From Aequorivita vitellina (GTDB lineage: Bacteria > Bacteroidota > Bacteroidia > Flavobacteriales > Flavobacteriaceae), in NCBI RefSeq assembly GCF_022008365.1, contig NZ_JAIRBA010000011.1, forward strand, positions 1-64,000: 64,000 nt of DNA, given 5' to 3'. Position numbers and translations under genes: made by a program. The notes below the pieces were generated by a model. That model was not told the origin of the DNA. It was given only the letters and a program-made list of their open reading frames with translations, and ran no database searches. Position 1 is the stretch's first letter. Each line of letters opens with the position of its first letter. This document shows, in pieces, positions 16,947 to 25,856 of the stretch.

Positions 16947-17816
16947 TTATTCCCCTAAAAAAATAAAAATATTTACAGCTAAACTATTGGGTTTAGTGTT
17001 AAAACTACTAGCTGCGCCCGAATAAGTAGCAGTTGCAGTATGGTTGTGTGAACTTGGATTTGTATTAAAATTGTGACTATGCGAACCGCTGGCTCCAGAA
17101 CTGCGGGTACTACTGCTGGTAAATACAGGAACACTTAACGAACCGTCTTTTCCGTAAAACCAATCTGTTGTTCCTTTTTCTTGCCAAGTATGCCCATGGC
17201 GTTCATTATTTGCTGTTGTAGTATTTGGGTGGGTGTGGCCGCCATCATATTCTGTAGTTCCGTTTGCTGAAAAGCTAGGAATATTAGCAGTTGTTAAGGT
17301 TCTAGAGTTACTACCTACAATGCTTGCCAAAGTCTCAGTACTGGTTTTTCCTTTTAGATAACTATCGGCAGCATTTGGTAAAGTTGAGGTTAGTCCTAAT
17401 TGACTTGCCGCAATTTGCGCCGTGGCAGGCAAGGTATTAAGTGCACGACCATTAACCAAATACCAACCATTATGATCCTGAGTTTGTACACTGTATTTTA
17501 AATCGCCTTGGCGAATTCCTTTTATATTTATCCAATTATTGCCATCCCAAAGATAATAACCTGTAGGCGCCAAGCCAGATGCTCCAATGTTGAAAACAAA
17601 AGTACCAGGGGGTAAACTCCCACCTCTTGGATCTACAATTGTAGATACATCTGTATAAGAACTCAATTCCACCCTTGGAAAAAGAATACCTTTATCTGAT
17701 GATTTAACATCTAAAGCAGCTTCTGGCGTGGTTGTGCCAATACCAACTTGAGAAGTGGCAGAGATTGATAGTAGGAGACTTAGAACATAAATAGTAGCTC
17801 TAGTAGATTGTTGCAT
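16947..17816 (-). CDS. Secreted tail-collar-like protein, copy 1
   Basis: A 289-residue protein and the first gene of the trio. The signal peptide ends SATSQ (about residue 22), followed by VGIGTTTPEAALDV. Other landmarks are a collar motif GWYLVNGR, LPNAADSYLKG, His pairs (HTHPN, HGHTW, HSHNF, HNHTAT) and the ending NIFIFLGE. In Bacteroidetes the VGIxTxxPxAxLxV phrase marks the N terminus of many secreted fibre or endosialidase-chaperone-like proteins. I infer an extracellular trimeric fibre by analogy with tail collar proteins; the ligand is unknown. A promoter-like TATATTTG lies 33 bp upstream. Confidence 0.75.
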   Translation of the reverse strand: MQQSTRATIYVLSLLLSISATSQVGIGTTTPEAALDVKSSDKGILFPRVELSSYTDVSTIVDPRGGSLPPGTFVFNIGASGLAPTGYYLWDGNNWINIKGIRQGDLKYSVQTQDHNGWYLVNGRALNTLPATAQIAASQLGLTSTLPNAADSYLKGKTSTETLASIVGSNSRTLTTANIPSFSANGTTEYDGGHTHPNTTTANNERHGHTWQEKGTTDWFYGKDGSLSVPVFTSSSTRSSGASGSHSHNFNTNPSSHNHTATATYSGAASSFNTKPNSLAVNIFIFLGE

Positions 17817-17848
17817 TTTACTTTGTTTAATTCCAATTATAATGTTCG

Positions 17849-17856
17849 CAAATATA
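17849..17856 (-). promoter_or_regulatory. -7 box for the collar-like trio
   Basis: On the minus strand this reads TATATTTG, with TTG at 17881-17883, a spacing of 24 nt, one more than the usual range. It lies 33 bp before the first gene of the trio. Confidence 0.5.
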
Positions 17857-17934
17857 TTAATTTAAAAAATTGAAACGCTGCAAACTAATAAAACCTTTTA
17901 ATCCGTTATGCTAAAAATTTAAAGTTGTACGATG

Positions 17935-18136
17935 AAAGAAATGACTAACTTTAGGAAACTCATATTATTAACAGCCCCTATCCGACTATGCATTGACGAG
18001 ATTCTATTCTCTCACCTATTATTTAATACCTATCGGCATTCTGCCTTATTACAACAAAATTTTGATAACTAATAGATTATTGGCAGGTAAATGTTTCTTA
18101 GGGACAGTATATGTTTTAATCGGGCGATACTAATAC
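17935..18136. repeat. Dispersed ~200-bp intergenic repeat, copy B
   Basis: A diverged copy of 5636-5834 in the same orientation. It occupies most of the gap between the collar-like trio and the next gene. Conserved landmarks are AAATGACTAAC, GCATTGACGAG, a block at TTTAATACCTATCGGCAT, AACTAATAGATT and TTAGGGACAG. All frames are closed. Confidence 0.6.
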
Positions 18137-18283
18137 TCTTTAGATAAATATTAATGAACATTTTCTATTTCAATTGCAATGAGTTTGCAAAAACCTTCAT
18201 TGTTTTCAATAGTACATCACTTATCACATAAATATATTTATCTAATTTCAACTTTAGTATATTGCAGAACTAAAATCATTAAT

Positions 18284-18508
18284 ATGAAATTAAACTTATT
18301 GTCTTGTGATGCACAAAGGCCAGATAGAAGAGCGATAGCCCAATGTATTGCAGAGGTTTCAATGCATATTAATGAATCCTTAGCAAATGAACTTACAGAT
18401 ATACTTTTAGAAGGAGACGCTGTAGATATTGAGGTGGACGATAAAAATTCTGGTTCTGCATTAAGAGCTTTTCGGAAACTTTCTATTGACTACGAAATTG
18501 TTGAATGA
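18284..18508 (+). CDS. Small unknown protein (74 aa)
   Basis: ATG 18284 gives a compact 74-residue acidic protein. The frame also opens upstream to 18179, but that extension is unlike a protein and overlaps repeat-rich DNA. The sequence has an RRAIAQCIAEVS helix, an acidic centre (LEGDAVDIEVDD) and a final SALRAFRKLSIDYEIVE. The pattern faintly recalls small alpha/beta folds of the ribosomal L7/L12 C-terminal kind, but no family can be named. It stands alone upstream of the sensor kinase on the same strand. Confidence 0.6.
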   Translation: MKLNLLSCDAQRPDRRAIAQCIAEVSMHINESLANELTDILLEGDAVDIEVDDKNSGSALRAFRKLSIDYEIVE

Positions 18509-18561
18509 ACGGCACCCATTAATTAATTCTAAACAAACAGTTCTAAGAAAAAAAGATTATA

Positions 18562-18591
18562 TTGTAACGTATTACTAGTGAATTAAATTTG
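18562..18591 (+). promoter_or_regulatory. Promoter for the five-PAS sensor kinase
   Basis: TTG 18562-18564, a 19-nt spacer and TAAATTTG 18584-18591 give a full consensus match. The kinase start lies about 205 nt downstream, so the transcript would have a long untranslated leader. Confidence 0.55.
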
Positions 18592-18797
18592 AAAGCCCCC
18601 ATGTTTAAGATAGGTATTTCTAAAACTTACTTACATTTCTTTTGTATTCATTGCAGCCTTTTTAAATTAGTATTTAAATAATACTATCGCTAAGTCAGTA
18701 ATTTATAATTCAATGATTATGAAAAACTCCGCTCCTACGCCATTTATACATTTTATACGGAATCCTTATTTTTTATTAATGCCTAATCGGTAAAAGC

Positions 18798-21700
18798 TTG
18801 GCCGTACACAAACTCACAAAATCTATTAAAAATAGATACCTGCTATTTTTATGTACTATAATTATAATTATAGCAACAGTTCTATTTATTATACAACGCA
18901 GTATTAATATTCAATCTGCAAATACACAACTTGTACAAATTGCCGACAATCAAAGTTTTCTACTACAGAATATGCTCGCTACGAAAGTAGTTTCAGATAT
19001 TAGGCAAAGCTCAGAAGGTATTTCGGCTAATGTTGAAGAGTTAAAACAGCTGACTTCACAATTTGAAAAATCTCAAAAACAATTAGAGTTACAAGCAAAT
19101 GCATCCTTTATAAATGCAAAAAGTGATTCATTAATTAAAGTCAGTTCACCCATTGCCAACAGAATACTCATTGCGGCAAACGCCATTGTTGAGAGTAATG
19201 AACCGCCTCGAATTAAAAATTTGTACACAGAGATTCAGAATTTAGAGCCTCAATATTCTTTGATAATTAATAGAGTGACTAAAAATCATTTGGCTGGAGA
19301 AGAAGAAGGTCTTTTAAATTTGAGGCATACTATGTATGTTTTTGCCGTTGTTTCAATTTTAATTTTATTGGGAGAATATTTTTTTATTCTAATTCCTACG
19401 TTAAATCAGTTGTTTAAAAAAAACAGACAACTTACCCAAACCAATACAGATTTAGCAATCTCTGAAAGCAAAATAATGGCTAATATGAGAGAGCTTGAAA
19501 AGCTTAAATTAGATTTGGAAACACAAGAGGAATACAATAAGATTTTTATTGAACAAGCCCCTACAGCCATTGCTATGCTAGATAGTGATATGAAATATAT
19601 AGCAGTATCGCAGCAATGGATAAAAGATTATAAAATGCAGGGGCAGCAAGTAATAGGAAGATCGCATTACGATATTTTTCCAGAAATAGGAGACGAATGG
19701 AAGGCGAACCATCAAAAATGCTTGCAAGGTGCAATAGACACCTGTGATGAAGCTCCATTTAAACGTGCCGACGGAAGCATCCAATGGATTTATTGGGATG
19801 TGCGTCCCTGGTATATTTCTAAAGATAAAATAGGAGGCTTGTTAATGCACACTGGTGATATTACAGCATCTAAAGAACGAGATCTCGAAAAACACCGGAT
19901 TCAAAAAATTTTAGATAAAACCAATGAAGTTGCGAGAATTGGCACGTGGGAGGTTGATTTTCAAAAGCAAAAGGTATTTTGGAGCAAAGTTGTGTACGAC
20001 CTGCACAATGTGCCTTACGGAACTCAAATAGATATTGAAACTGCTATTAATTACTACAAAAAAGGCAAAAGCAGAGACACCATAAATAAAGCTATTAATG
20101 AGGCGTTAACACAAGGTATTCCCTATGATGTGGAGGTTGAGTTAGTAACTGAAAACGGAACTGAAATTTGGGCGCGTGTAATAGGGCAACCGGAATATCA
20201 GGATAATGAATGCATTGGCATCTTGGGTGTTTTTCAAGATATAACAAGCTTTAAAGTAGCTCAGTTAGCTTTAAATAAAGCCCATAATGAACTTAAAGCT
20301 GTTTTAAATTCGGGGCCAATATCTATTGTTTCTTCAAATAGAGACGGCTTAATAAATCACTTTAATTACGGAGCCGAAAAAATGTTAGGGTATTCTGCAG
20401 ATGAAGTAATAGGAATAAAGTCTCCAGAAATATTTCATATACAAGAAGAAATGGAGCAATTTTCCTTGGATATGGCTGCTAAGTTAAATAAAGATCCCGA
20501 AGGGTTTGATCCGTACGGAGCGTTATTTGAATTAAACATAAACGACACCCGAGAATGGACTTATAGAAGAAAAGATGGCTCCACATTTCCCGTATTGTTA
20601 ACCGTTACTGCAATTAAAGATGAAGAAGGCAAAAGCCTTGGGCTATTAGGCATGGCACTCGATATTACAGAGCGCAAAAAAGCAGAAAACGAATTACTAA
20701 AGAAAAATTATTTACTGAATTTTGCCGAAGAAATAACGATGATAGGCCACTGGCAATGGGATGTAGTTGCCGATAAGGTGTTGTGGTCTAACAACCTATT
20801 TAAAATGTTTGATCTCGATGAAAACACAGTCGATTTAAAATTTGACAGCTATTTTAATTTCGTTCATCCCGATGATAAGGAACTTGTAGCCGAATATTTT
20901 CAAAAAGCGAAAACTGATAAAGTATTTTACAAGTTTTCGCACCGTATTATTACAGCCAAAGGTGTACAAAAAACAATTCAACTTTTAGGTGAAGTCTTTA
21001 CAAACGACAAAGGCGAAGTTGTTGAAATGATTGGGACAGGCCAAGATATTACCGAACAAAAAATGGCCGAAAATAAATTTAGAGGTCTTTTGGAATCTGC
21101 ACCCGATGCAATGGTAATTGTAGATGAAAAAGGAAATATACAGCTTATCAATAAGCAAGCAGAAAGGCTTTTTGGATACCATATTGATGAATTATTTGAC
21201 AAACCAGTAGAAGTATTAATTCCAAAGCGATATAAAAGCGCAAATAACCATACAAACCAGCGTAATACATTTTTTGAAAAGCCAAAGGCTCGGTCTATGG
21301 GTGCCGGAAAAACCGATGTGTTGTACGGCATAGATAAAGATGGAAACGAAATACCAGTTCAAATAAGTTTGAGTCCGCTGCGCACAGAAGAGGGGCTATT
21401 GGTATCGGCTGCAATTCGCGATATTACGCAGCAATTAAAAGCAGAACGTAAAATTATTCGGGCGAAAGAAAATTTAGAGGTTTTAACCCAACATCTGTCT
21501 GCACAAAACAAGCAATTAGCAGATTTTGCTCAAATTACGTCTCATAATTTACGAGCTCCAGTGAGCAATTTAAATGCACTTCTCCATCTTTACGAAATAT
21601 CGGAAAGTGTCACGGAAAAAGAAGAGTTATTTGAAAAATTTGAGACGGTTATCGAGCATTTAACTTCAACTTTAAACACTTTAATTGAAGCTTTAAAAAC

Positions 21701-22184
21701 GCGAACTGTAAGTAAAAAAGATTTAAAAGAAGTCTTTTTTAAAAACACATTAGATAAAACGAGAGAAATACTTTCGGGACAAATAATAAATACCAACGCC
21801 AAGATAACAACAGATTTTTCCGAAGTTCCTAAAATTAAATATCACAAAACGTATTTAGAAAGTATTTTGCTTAACTTAGTATCTAATGCTATAAAGTATC
21901 GCTCTCCTAACAGGAATCCCGTAATACATATTAAAACGGAAATTGTAGATAATAAAATTAATCTATCGGTAACAGATAATGGGCTTGGAATAGATTTAAA
22001 AAAACACGGACACAAGTTGTTCGGCTTAAATAAAACATTCCACAGACACCCCGATGCTAAAGGCGTGGGACTTTATCTAACAAAAATTCAAGTAGAAACT
22101 ATGGGAGGTACTATATTTGCATCAAGCAAATTGAATGAAGGCACTGTTTTTACAGTAATTTTTAATAGTTCTAATAATGAATAA
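18798..22184 (+). CDS. Membrane sensor histidine kinase with five PAS domains
   Basis: An 1128-residue inner-membrane kinase. One helix at about residues 14-34 and one at about 180-200 enclose a periplasmic sensor of about 145 residues. A short coiled coil follows, then five PAS/PAC units (roughly 245-357, 373-485, 498-628, 635-755, 760-885), several ending in DIT(E/Q/A). The dimerisation helix carries the phospho-acceptor in SHNLRAP (about 914-920). The ATPase domain shows LNLVSNAIKYRS (N box), DNGLGID (G1) and KGVGLYL (G2). The start is TTG: an in-frame TAA at 18777 leaves no ATG option. It overlaps the receiver-protein gene by 8 nt, its probable phosphotransfer partner. Confidence 0.9.
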   Translation: MAVHKLTKSIKNRYLLFLCTIIIIIATVLFIIQRSINIQSANTQLVQIADNQSFLLQNMLATKVVSDIRQSSEGISANVEELKQLTSQFEKSQKQLELQANASFINAKSDSLIKVSSPIANRILIAANAIVESNEPPRIKNLYTEIQNLEPQYSLIINRVTKNHLAGEEEGLLNLRHTMYVFAVVSILILLGEYFFILIPTLNQLFKKNRQLTQTNTDLAISESKIMANMRELEKLKLDLETQEEYNKIFIEQAPTAIAMLDSDMKYIAVSQQWIKDYKMQGQQVIGRSHYDIFPEIGDEWKANHQKCLQGAIDTCDEAPFKRADGSIQWIYWDVRPWYISKDKIGGLLMHTGDITASKERDLEKHRIQKILDKTNEVARIGTWEVDFQKQKVFWSKVVYDLHNVPYGTQIDIETAINYYKKGKSRDTINKAINEALTQGIPYDVEVELVTENGTEIWARVIGQPEYQDNECIGILGVFQDITSFKVAQLALNKAHNELKAVLNSGPISIVSSNRDGLINHFNYGAEKMLGYSADEVIGIKSPEIFHIQEEMEQFSLDMAAKLNKDPEGFDPYGALFELNINDTREWTYRRKDGSTFPVLLTVTAIKDEEGKSLGLLGMALDITERKKAENELLKKNYLLNFAEEITMIGHWQWDVVADKVLWSNNLFKMFDLDENTVDLKFDSYFNFVHPDDKELVAEYFQKAKTDKVFYKFSHRIITAKGVQKTIQLLGEVFTNDKGEVVEMIGTGQDITEQKMAENKFRGLLESAPDAMVIVDEKGNIQLINKQAERLFGYHIDELFDKPVEVLIPKRYKSANNHTNQRNTFFEKPKARSMGAGKTDVLYGIDKDGNEIPVQISLSPLRTEEGLLVSAAIRDITQQLKAERKIIRAKENLEVLTQHLSAQNKQLADFAQITSHNLRAPVSNLNALLHLYEISESVTEKEELFEKFETVIEHLTSTLNTLIEALKTRTVSKKDLKEVFFKNTLDKTREILSGQIINTNAKITTDFSEVPKIKYHKTYLESILLNLVSNAIKYRSPNRNPVIHIKTEIVDNKINLSVTDNGLGIDLKKHGHKLFGLNKTFHRHPDAKGVGLYLTKIQVETMGGTIFASSKLNEGTVFTVIFNSSNNE

Positions 22185-22578
22185 CATCCAAAATATTTGC
22201 ATAATTGACGATGATAGTATCTATCAATATGCTGTTACTGCTACTATAAAAGCTTATAAGTTAGCAGATCAAGTTTTGGTTTTTTCTGATGGAGAAGAAG
22301 CTTTAGATTTTATAAGAGATAATATTGATAGCAGCGAAAACCTACCCGATGTTATTTTACTAGATTTGAATATGCCCGTGATGGATGGTTTTCAGTTTAT
22401 GGATGAATATAAACTAATTAAACCCAAGGTGGGAAAGAAAATTTCAGTTTACATGGTTTCTTCGTCGGTAGATCCGCAAGACGTAGAGAAAGCAAAACAA
22501 ATTAGTGAAATTTCAGATTACATCATCAAACCCATAAAACCGAAAGAATTGGCATCCATTTTAAGCGCAATTGTTTAA
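22177..22578 (+). CDS. Single-domain response regulator
   Basis: A 133-residue receiver domain with no output domain. Acidic residues Asp11-Asp13, phospho-acceptor Asp63 in LLDLNMPVMDG, Ser95 and Lys118 in YIIKPIKP form a complete active site. Its ATG lies 8 nt inside the end of the sensor kinase gene, so the two are produced together. Without an output domain it may act by protein contact or as a relay to an unlinked phosphotransfer protein. Confidence 0.92.
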   Translation: MNNIQNICIIDDDSIYQYAVTATIKAYKLADQVLVFSDGEEALDFIRDNIDSSENLPDVILLDLNMPVMDGFQFMDEYKLIKPKVGKKISVYMVSSSVDPQDVEKAKQISEISDYIIKPIKPKELASILSAIV

Positions 22579-22626
22579 AATGCCCAAATAATTTATATAG
22601 AACAACCAGACATTTAAAAATCACCG

Positions 22627-23337
22627 ATGTATAAAGTTATTACTTATATTATTTTTTGTTTAATTGTATTTCCAGTTAAAGCACAGGATTTGGTTGGAGC
22701 TTGGGAAAGTGTAATCACTTCGGAAACGGGAGAACAATTAAAAACGGTGTTAATTGTTTCTGAGAGTCACAATGCATTTACAACATATAATAATAAAACA
22801 GGAGCGTTTGTTTCAACCCGTGGCGGTAGCTGGAAACTAGACGGCCAAACTTTAATTGAAAAGGTTGAATTCAATACAGATAATCCGGAAACAGTTGGTT
22901 TAGAAAAACGCACACAAGTTTTTATAAACGATTCTGTTTTAAATATTGAAGGAAATGTTTTAAAAATGAATAGAATTGACAACGGCACCCCTGGCAAACT
23001 GCAAGGTGCTTGGTTAATGTCTGGCAGAACCAAGGATGGTGTAACACAAGTTCGCGATATTACCCTGCCAAGAAAAACAATGAAAATCCTCTCTGGCACC
23101 CGATTTCAATGGATAGCGTACAATACCGAAACAAAACAATTTATGGCTACTGGCGGTGGAACATATACCACCAAAAATGGCGAATACACGGAGACGATTG
23201 AATTTTTTTCAAAAGATATTGAAAAAGTGGGACTTCAACTTAACTTCAATTTTAATTTAAAAGATGGAAATTGGCATCACACCGGATTTTCAACAAAAGG
23301 AGATCCGATTGATGAGGTATGGAGTAAGCGGAACTAA
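22627..23337 (+). CDS. Secreted protein with two lipocalin-like repeats
   Basis: A 236-residue protein whose signal peptide ends at VKAQ (about residue 20). The mature part consists of two related halves. Each begins with L(V/Q)GAW (about residues 22 and 125), continues with TGxxVSTRGGSWKLDG versus MATGGGTYTTKNG, and then runs to E(K/T)(V/I)EF and VGL. This internal duplication of about 100 residues suggests two small beta-barrels. It follows the receiver gene by 48 bp on the same strand and may be co-transcribed. No catalytic residues are evident; a ligand-binding role is only a guess. Confidence 0.75.
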   Translation: MYKVITYIIFCLIVFPVKAQDLVGAWESVITSETGEQLKTVLIVSESHNAFTTYNNKTGAFVSTRGGSWKLDGQTLIEKVEFNTDNPETVGLEKRTQVFINDSVLNIEGNVLKMNRIDNGTPGKLQGAWLMSGRTKDGVTQVRDITLPRKTMKILSGTRFQWIAYNTETKQFMATGGGTYTTKNGEYTETIEFFSKDIEKVGLQLNFNFNLKDGNWHHTGFSTKGDPIDEVWSKRN

Positions 23338-23358
23338 CAACTTATAACGAAGAATTAT

Positions 23359-24444
23359 TTACAACCACTTCTTCCGCTTAAAATACCAAATCATTCCAAA
23401 GAATACCACCACCATTACACCCAACAAATAGTAATAGCTGTATTTAAAATGAAGCTCGGGCATGTTGTCAAAATTCATCCCATATATTCCGGCCAAAAAG
23501 GTTAACGGAATAAAAATAGACGCCATAATAGTAAGCACTTTCATTACTTCGTTCATTTTATTGCTTATAGTAGTCATGTACATATCCATAAGTCCCCAGA
23601 TCATTTCGCGGTAAATTTCTACACTTTCATTTACCTGAATAATATGGTCGTATAAATCGCGAATGTATTTATTGGTGCGTTCTTCAATTAACGGGGATTC
23701 TATCTTTTCTAAGCGATTAATTACCTCGCGCAATGGCACTACTGCTTTTCTTATTTTAAGTATTTCTTTTTTAAGTTCCTGAATTTCTTCGGTAATATTT
23801 GGATCTTCCTTTTCGGTAAAAAGTTTGTCCTCCAGCAATTCAACTTTGTTGCTTAAAAATTCAATTACGGTAAAATAATTATCAACTACGGCATCGAGAA
23901 TTGCAAACATTAAATAATCTGCACCTACGCCGCGAATTCGTCCTTTTCCGTGTTCCAAACGTTCGCGTAGGTCGCCAAAAACATCGCCTTCCGCCTCTTG
24001 AAAAGTTAAAACATAATCTTTCCCCATAACAAGACTTATATGCTCGTTGGTGAGTTTTTCGTCGTCGTAATGAAGCATTTTAAAAATAATAAATAGGTAT
24101 TCTTCGTATTCGTCAATTTTAGGCCGCTGGTACGTACTAACAATATCTTCCTGAATTAAAGGGTGCAACTCAAAGTGGGTTCCAAGGCTTATAATATCTT
24201 CAGTATTGCTTAAACCGTTCACATTGATCCAAGTAATATTGGTGGAGTCTTCATAATTAAATGCTTCCTCAATATTATTGGTTTCAAATCGATGGTAATG
24301 TTCTTTTGAATAATCTATTATATCCAGCTCGGTAACCGTAGTGGTTTTTTTTCCAGTATAGGCAACCGTTCCGGGCGAGAGGTTTCTGGCTCTTTTAGGT
24401 TGTATTTTAGTGGGTTGTGGTTTTTTTCTTCTTTTGGTGGCCAT
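23359..24444 (-). CDS. corA: CorA-family Mg2+/Co2+ transporter
   Basis: A 361-residue protein with a large acidic cytoplasmic domain, a long coiled helix (about 180-300) and two C-terminal membrane helices. The selectivity signature YGMN is at residues 321-324, followed by the acidic loop FDNMPE, and the final basic tail FKRKKWL is typical. CorA forms a pentameric channel for magnesium and cobalt. It lies 45 bp downstream of hisIE on the same strand but has no obvious link to histidine synthesis. The N-terminal 30 residues are very basic. Confidence 0.95.
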   Translation of the reverse strand: MATKRRKKPQPTKIQPKRARNLSPGTVAYTGKKTTTVTELDIIDYSKEHYHRFETNNIEEAFNYEDSTNITWINVNGLSNTEDIISLGTHFELHPLIQEDIVSTYQRPKIDEYEEYLFIIFKMLHYDDEKLTNEHISLVMGKDYVLTFQEAEGDVFGDLRERLEHGKGRIRGVGADYLMFAILDAVVDNYFTVIEFLSNKVELLEDKLFTEKEDPNITEEIQELKKEILKIRKAVVPLREVINRLEKIESPLIEERTNKYIRDLYDHIIQVNESVEIYREMIWGLMDMYMTTISNKMNEVMKVLTIMASIFIPLTFLAGIYGMNFDNMPELHFKYSYYYLLGVMVVVFFGMIWYFKRKKWL

Positions 24445-24489
24445 ATAGAAGTTGATTGTTTTTTTAAAGGTAGGGAAAAAGAATAAGGA

Positions 24490-25095
24490 TTATGAAGCAA
24501 TATGGCGCTGCCTTAAAATTTTCTCTACATCACTTAATGAAAATCCTTTGGCTTGAAGCAATATTAAATAGTGAAAAAGCAGGTCGGCACTTTCACTTAA
24601 AAAAAGATCGTCGTCGTTGTCTTTTGCTTCTATAACCACTTCCACAGCTTCCTCGCCTACTTTTTGGGCAATTTTATTGATGCCTTTATTGAACAGGGAA
24701 GCCACGTAAGATTCTTGATTTTCGCTATTTTCTTTTCTTTGAACAATAATTTTTTCCAATGCTGAAAGAAAACCAAAGTTTGCAAGATTAACTTCTCCCC
24801 AACACGTATCCGTTCCTTTATGACAAACGGAACCAGTGGGATTCACCTTTATTAATAAGGCATCGTTATCACAATCTACTGCAATGGAAACCAAATTCAA
24901 GAAATTACCGCTCTCCTCGCCTTTGGTCCAAAGCCTTTGCTTGCTTCGGCTATAAAAAGTAACTTTTTTAGACTGATTGGTTTTTAAAAAAGCTTCTTCA
25001 TTCATATAACCGAGCATCAGCACTTTGTCGGTTATATTATCTTGGATAATCGCTGGCACGAGCCCGTCGTTGTATTTTTTATAATCGATATTCAT
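24490..25095 (-). CDS. hisIE: Phosphoribosyl-AMP cyclohydrolase / phosphoribosyl-ATP pyrophosphatase
   Basis: A 201-residue bifunctional enzyme for the second and third steps of histidine synthesis. The HisI half (about 1-108) shows MLGYMNEEA, FYSRSKQRLW, the metal-binding DCDNDA and the Cys segment VCHKGTDTCW. The HisE half (about 110-201) has SYVASLFNKG, KVGEEAVEVVIEA and SADLLFHYLILL. It is the last gene of the his operon, 5 bp after hisF. Confidence 0.97.
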   Translation of the reverse strand: MNIDYKKYNDGLVPAIIQDNITDKVLMLGYMNEEAFLKTNQSKKVTFYSRSKQRLWTKGEESGNFLNLVSIAVDCDNDALLIKVNPTGSVCHKGTDTCWGEVNLANFGFLSALEKIIVQRKENSENQESYVASLFNKGINKIAQKVGEEAVEVVIEAKDNDDDLFLSESADLLFHYLILLQAKGFSLSDVEKILRQRHIAS

Positions 25096-25100
25096 TTTAT

Positions 25101-25856
25101 CTATTTTCTAACAGGGATTCCCTGAATTTGTAATTCGTTTTTTAACTCTGAAATTGTAATTTCCTTAAAGTGAAAAACACTCGCAGCCAAAGCCGCATCT
25201 GCTTTTCCTATATTAAACGCATCGGTGAAATGATGAATTTTCCCCGCGCCGCCCGAAGCTATAATTGGAATGTTTAATTGGGTTGAAAGTTTTTTAAGTG
25301 CTTTATTTGCGAAACCGTTTTTAGTGCCATCGTTATCCATTGAAGTGAAAAGTATTTCGCCTGCGCCGCGTTTTTCTACTTGTTTTGCCCAATCGAATAA
25401 ATCTAATGCAGTTGGCACCTTCCCTCCTACCAAATGCACTTTCCAATTGCCGTCGATTAATTTTGCATCAATTGCTACAACAATGCACTGCGAACCAAAT
25501 TTTGAAGCGAGATCATTTATCAATTGCGGATTTTTTACTGCAGAAGAATTTATCGAAACTTTATCGGCGCCATTGTTTAACAAAATTTCAACGTCTTCAA
25601 CCGAAGATATCCCACCCCCAACTGTAAAGGGAATGTTGATAGTTTCGGCCACTTTTAAAACTAGATCAGCTAATGTTTTTCTGCGTTCTTCAGTTGCTGA
25701 AATATCTAGAAAAACCAGTTCGTCCGCACCATTTTCGGAATAGAATTTTGCCAATTCTACCGGATCGCCAGCATCCCGCAGATCAAGGAAATTAATGCCT
25801 TTTACGGTTCTGCCGTTTTTAATGTCAAGGCAAGGTATTATTCGTTTAGTTAACAT
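25101..25856 (-). CDS. hisF: Imidazole glycerol phosphate synthase, cyclase subunit
   Basis: A 251-residue TIM barrel that uses ammonia from HisH to form imidazole glycerol phosphate and AICAR. The catalytic aspartates lie in [11 protein letters not shown] (Asp11) and VVAIDAK (about Asp130), and the phosphate-binding glycines in VGGGI and ASGGAG. Its start overlaps the end of hisA by 11 nt. Confidence 0.97.
   Translation of the reverse strand: MLTKRIIPCLDIKNGRTVKGINFLDLRDAGDPVELAKFYSENGADELVFLDISATEERRKTLADLVLKVAETINIPFTVGGGISSVEDVEILLNNGADKVSINSSAVKNPQLINDLASKFGSQCIVVAIDAKLIDGNWKVHLVGGKVPTALDLFDWAKQVEKRGAGEILFTSMDNDGTKNGFANKALKKLSTQLNIPIIASGGAGKIHHFTDAFNIGKADAALAASVFHFKEITISELKNELQIQGIPVRK

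Noticed and set aside
15193-17816. Prophage remnant
   Set aside because: Collar-like proteins suggest a phage, but there are no terminase, capsid, portal, integrase or lysis genes nearby, and each copy has its own signal peptide.
18179-18283. Longer start for the 74-aa protein
   Set aside because: The 35 extra codons are A/T-rich and unlike a protein; ATG 18284 begins at the compact domain.
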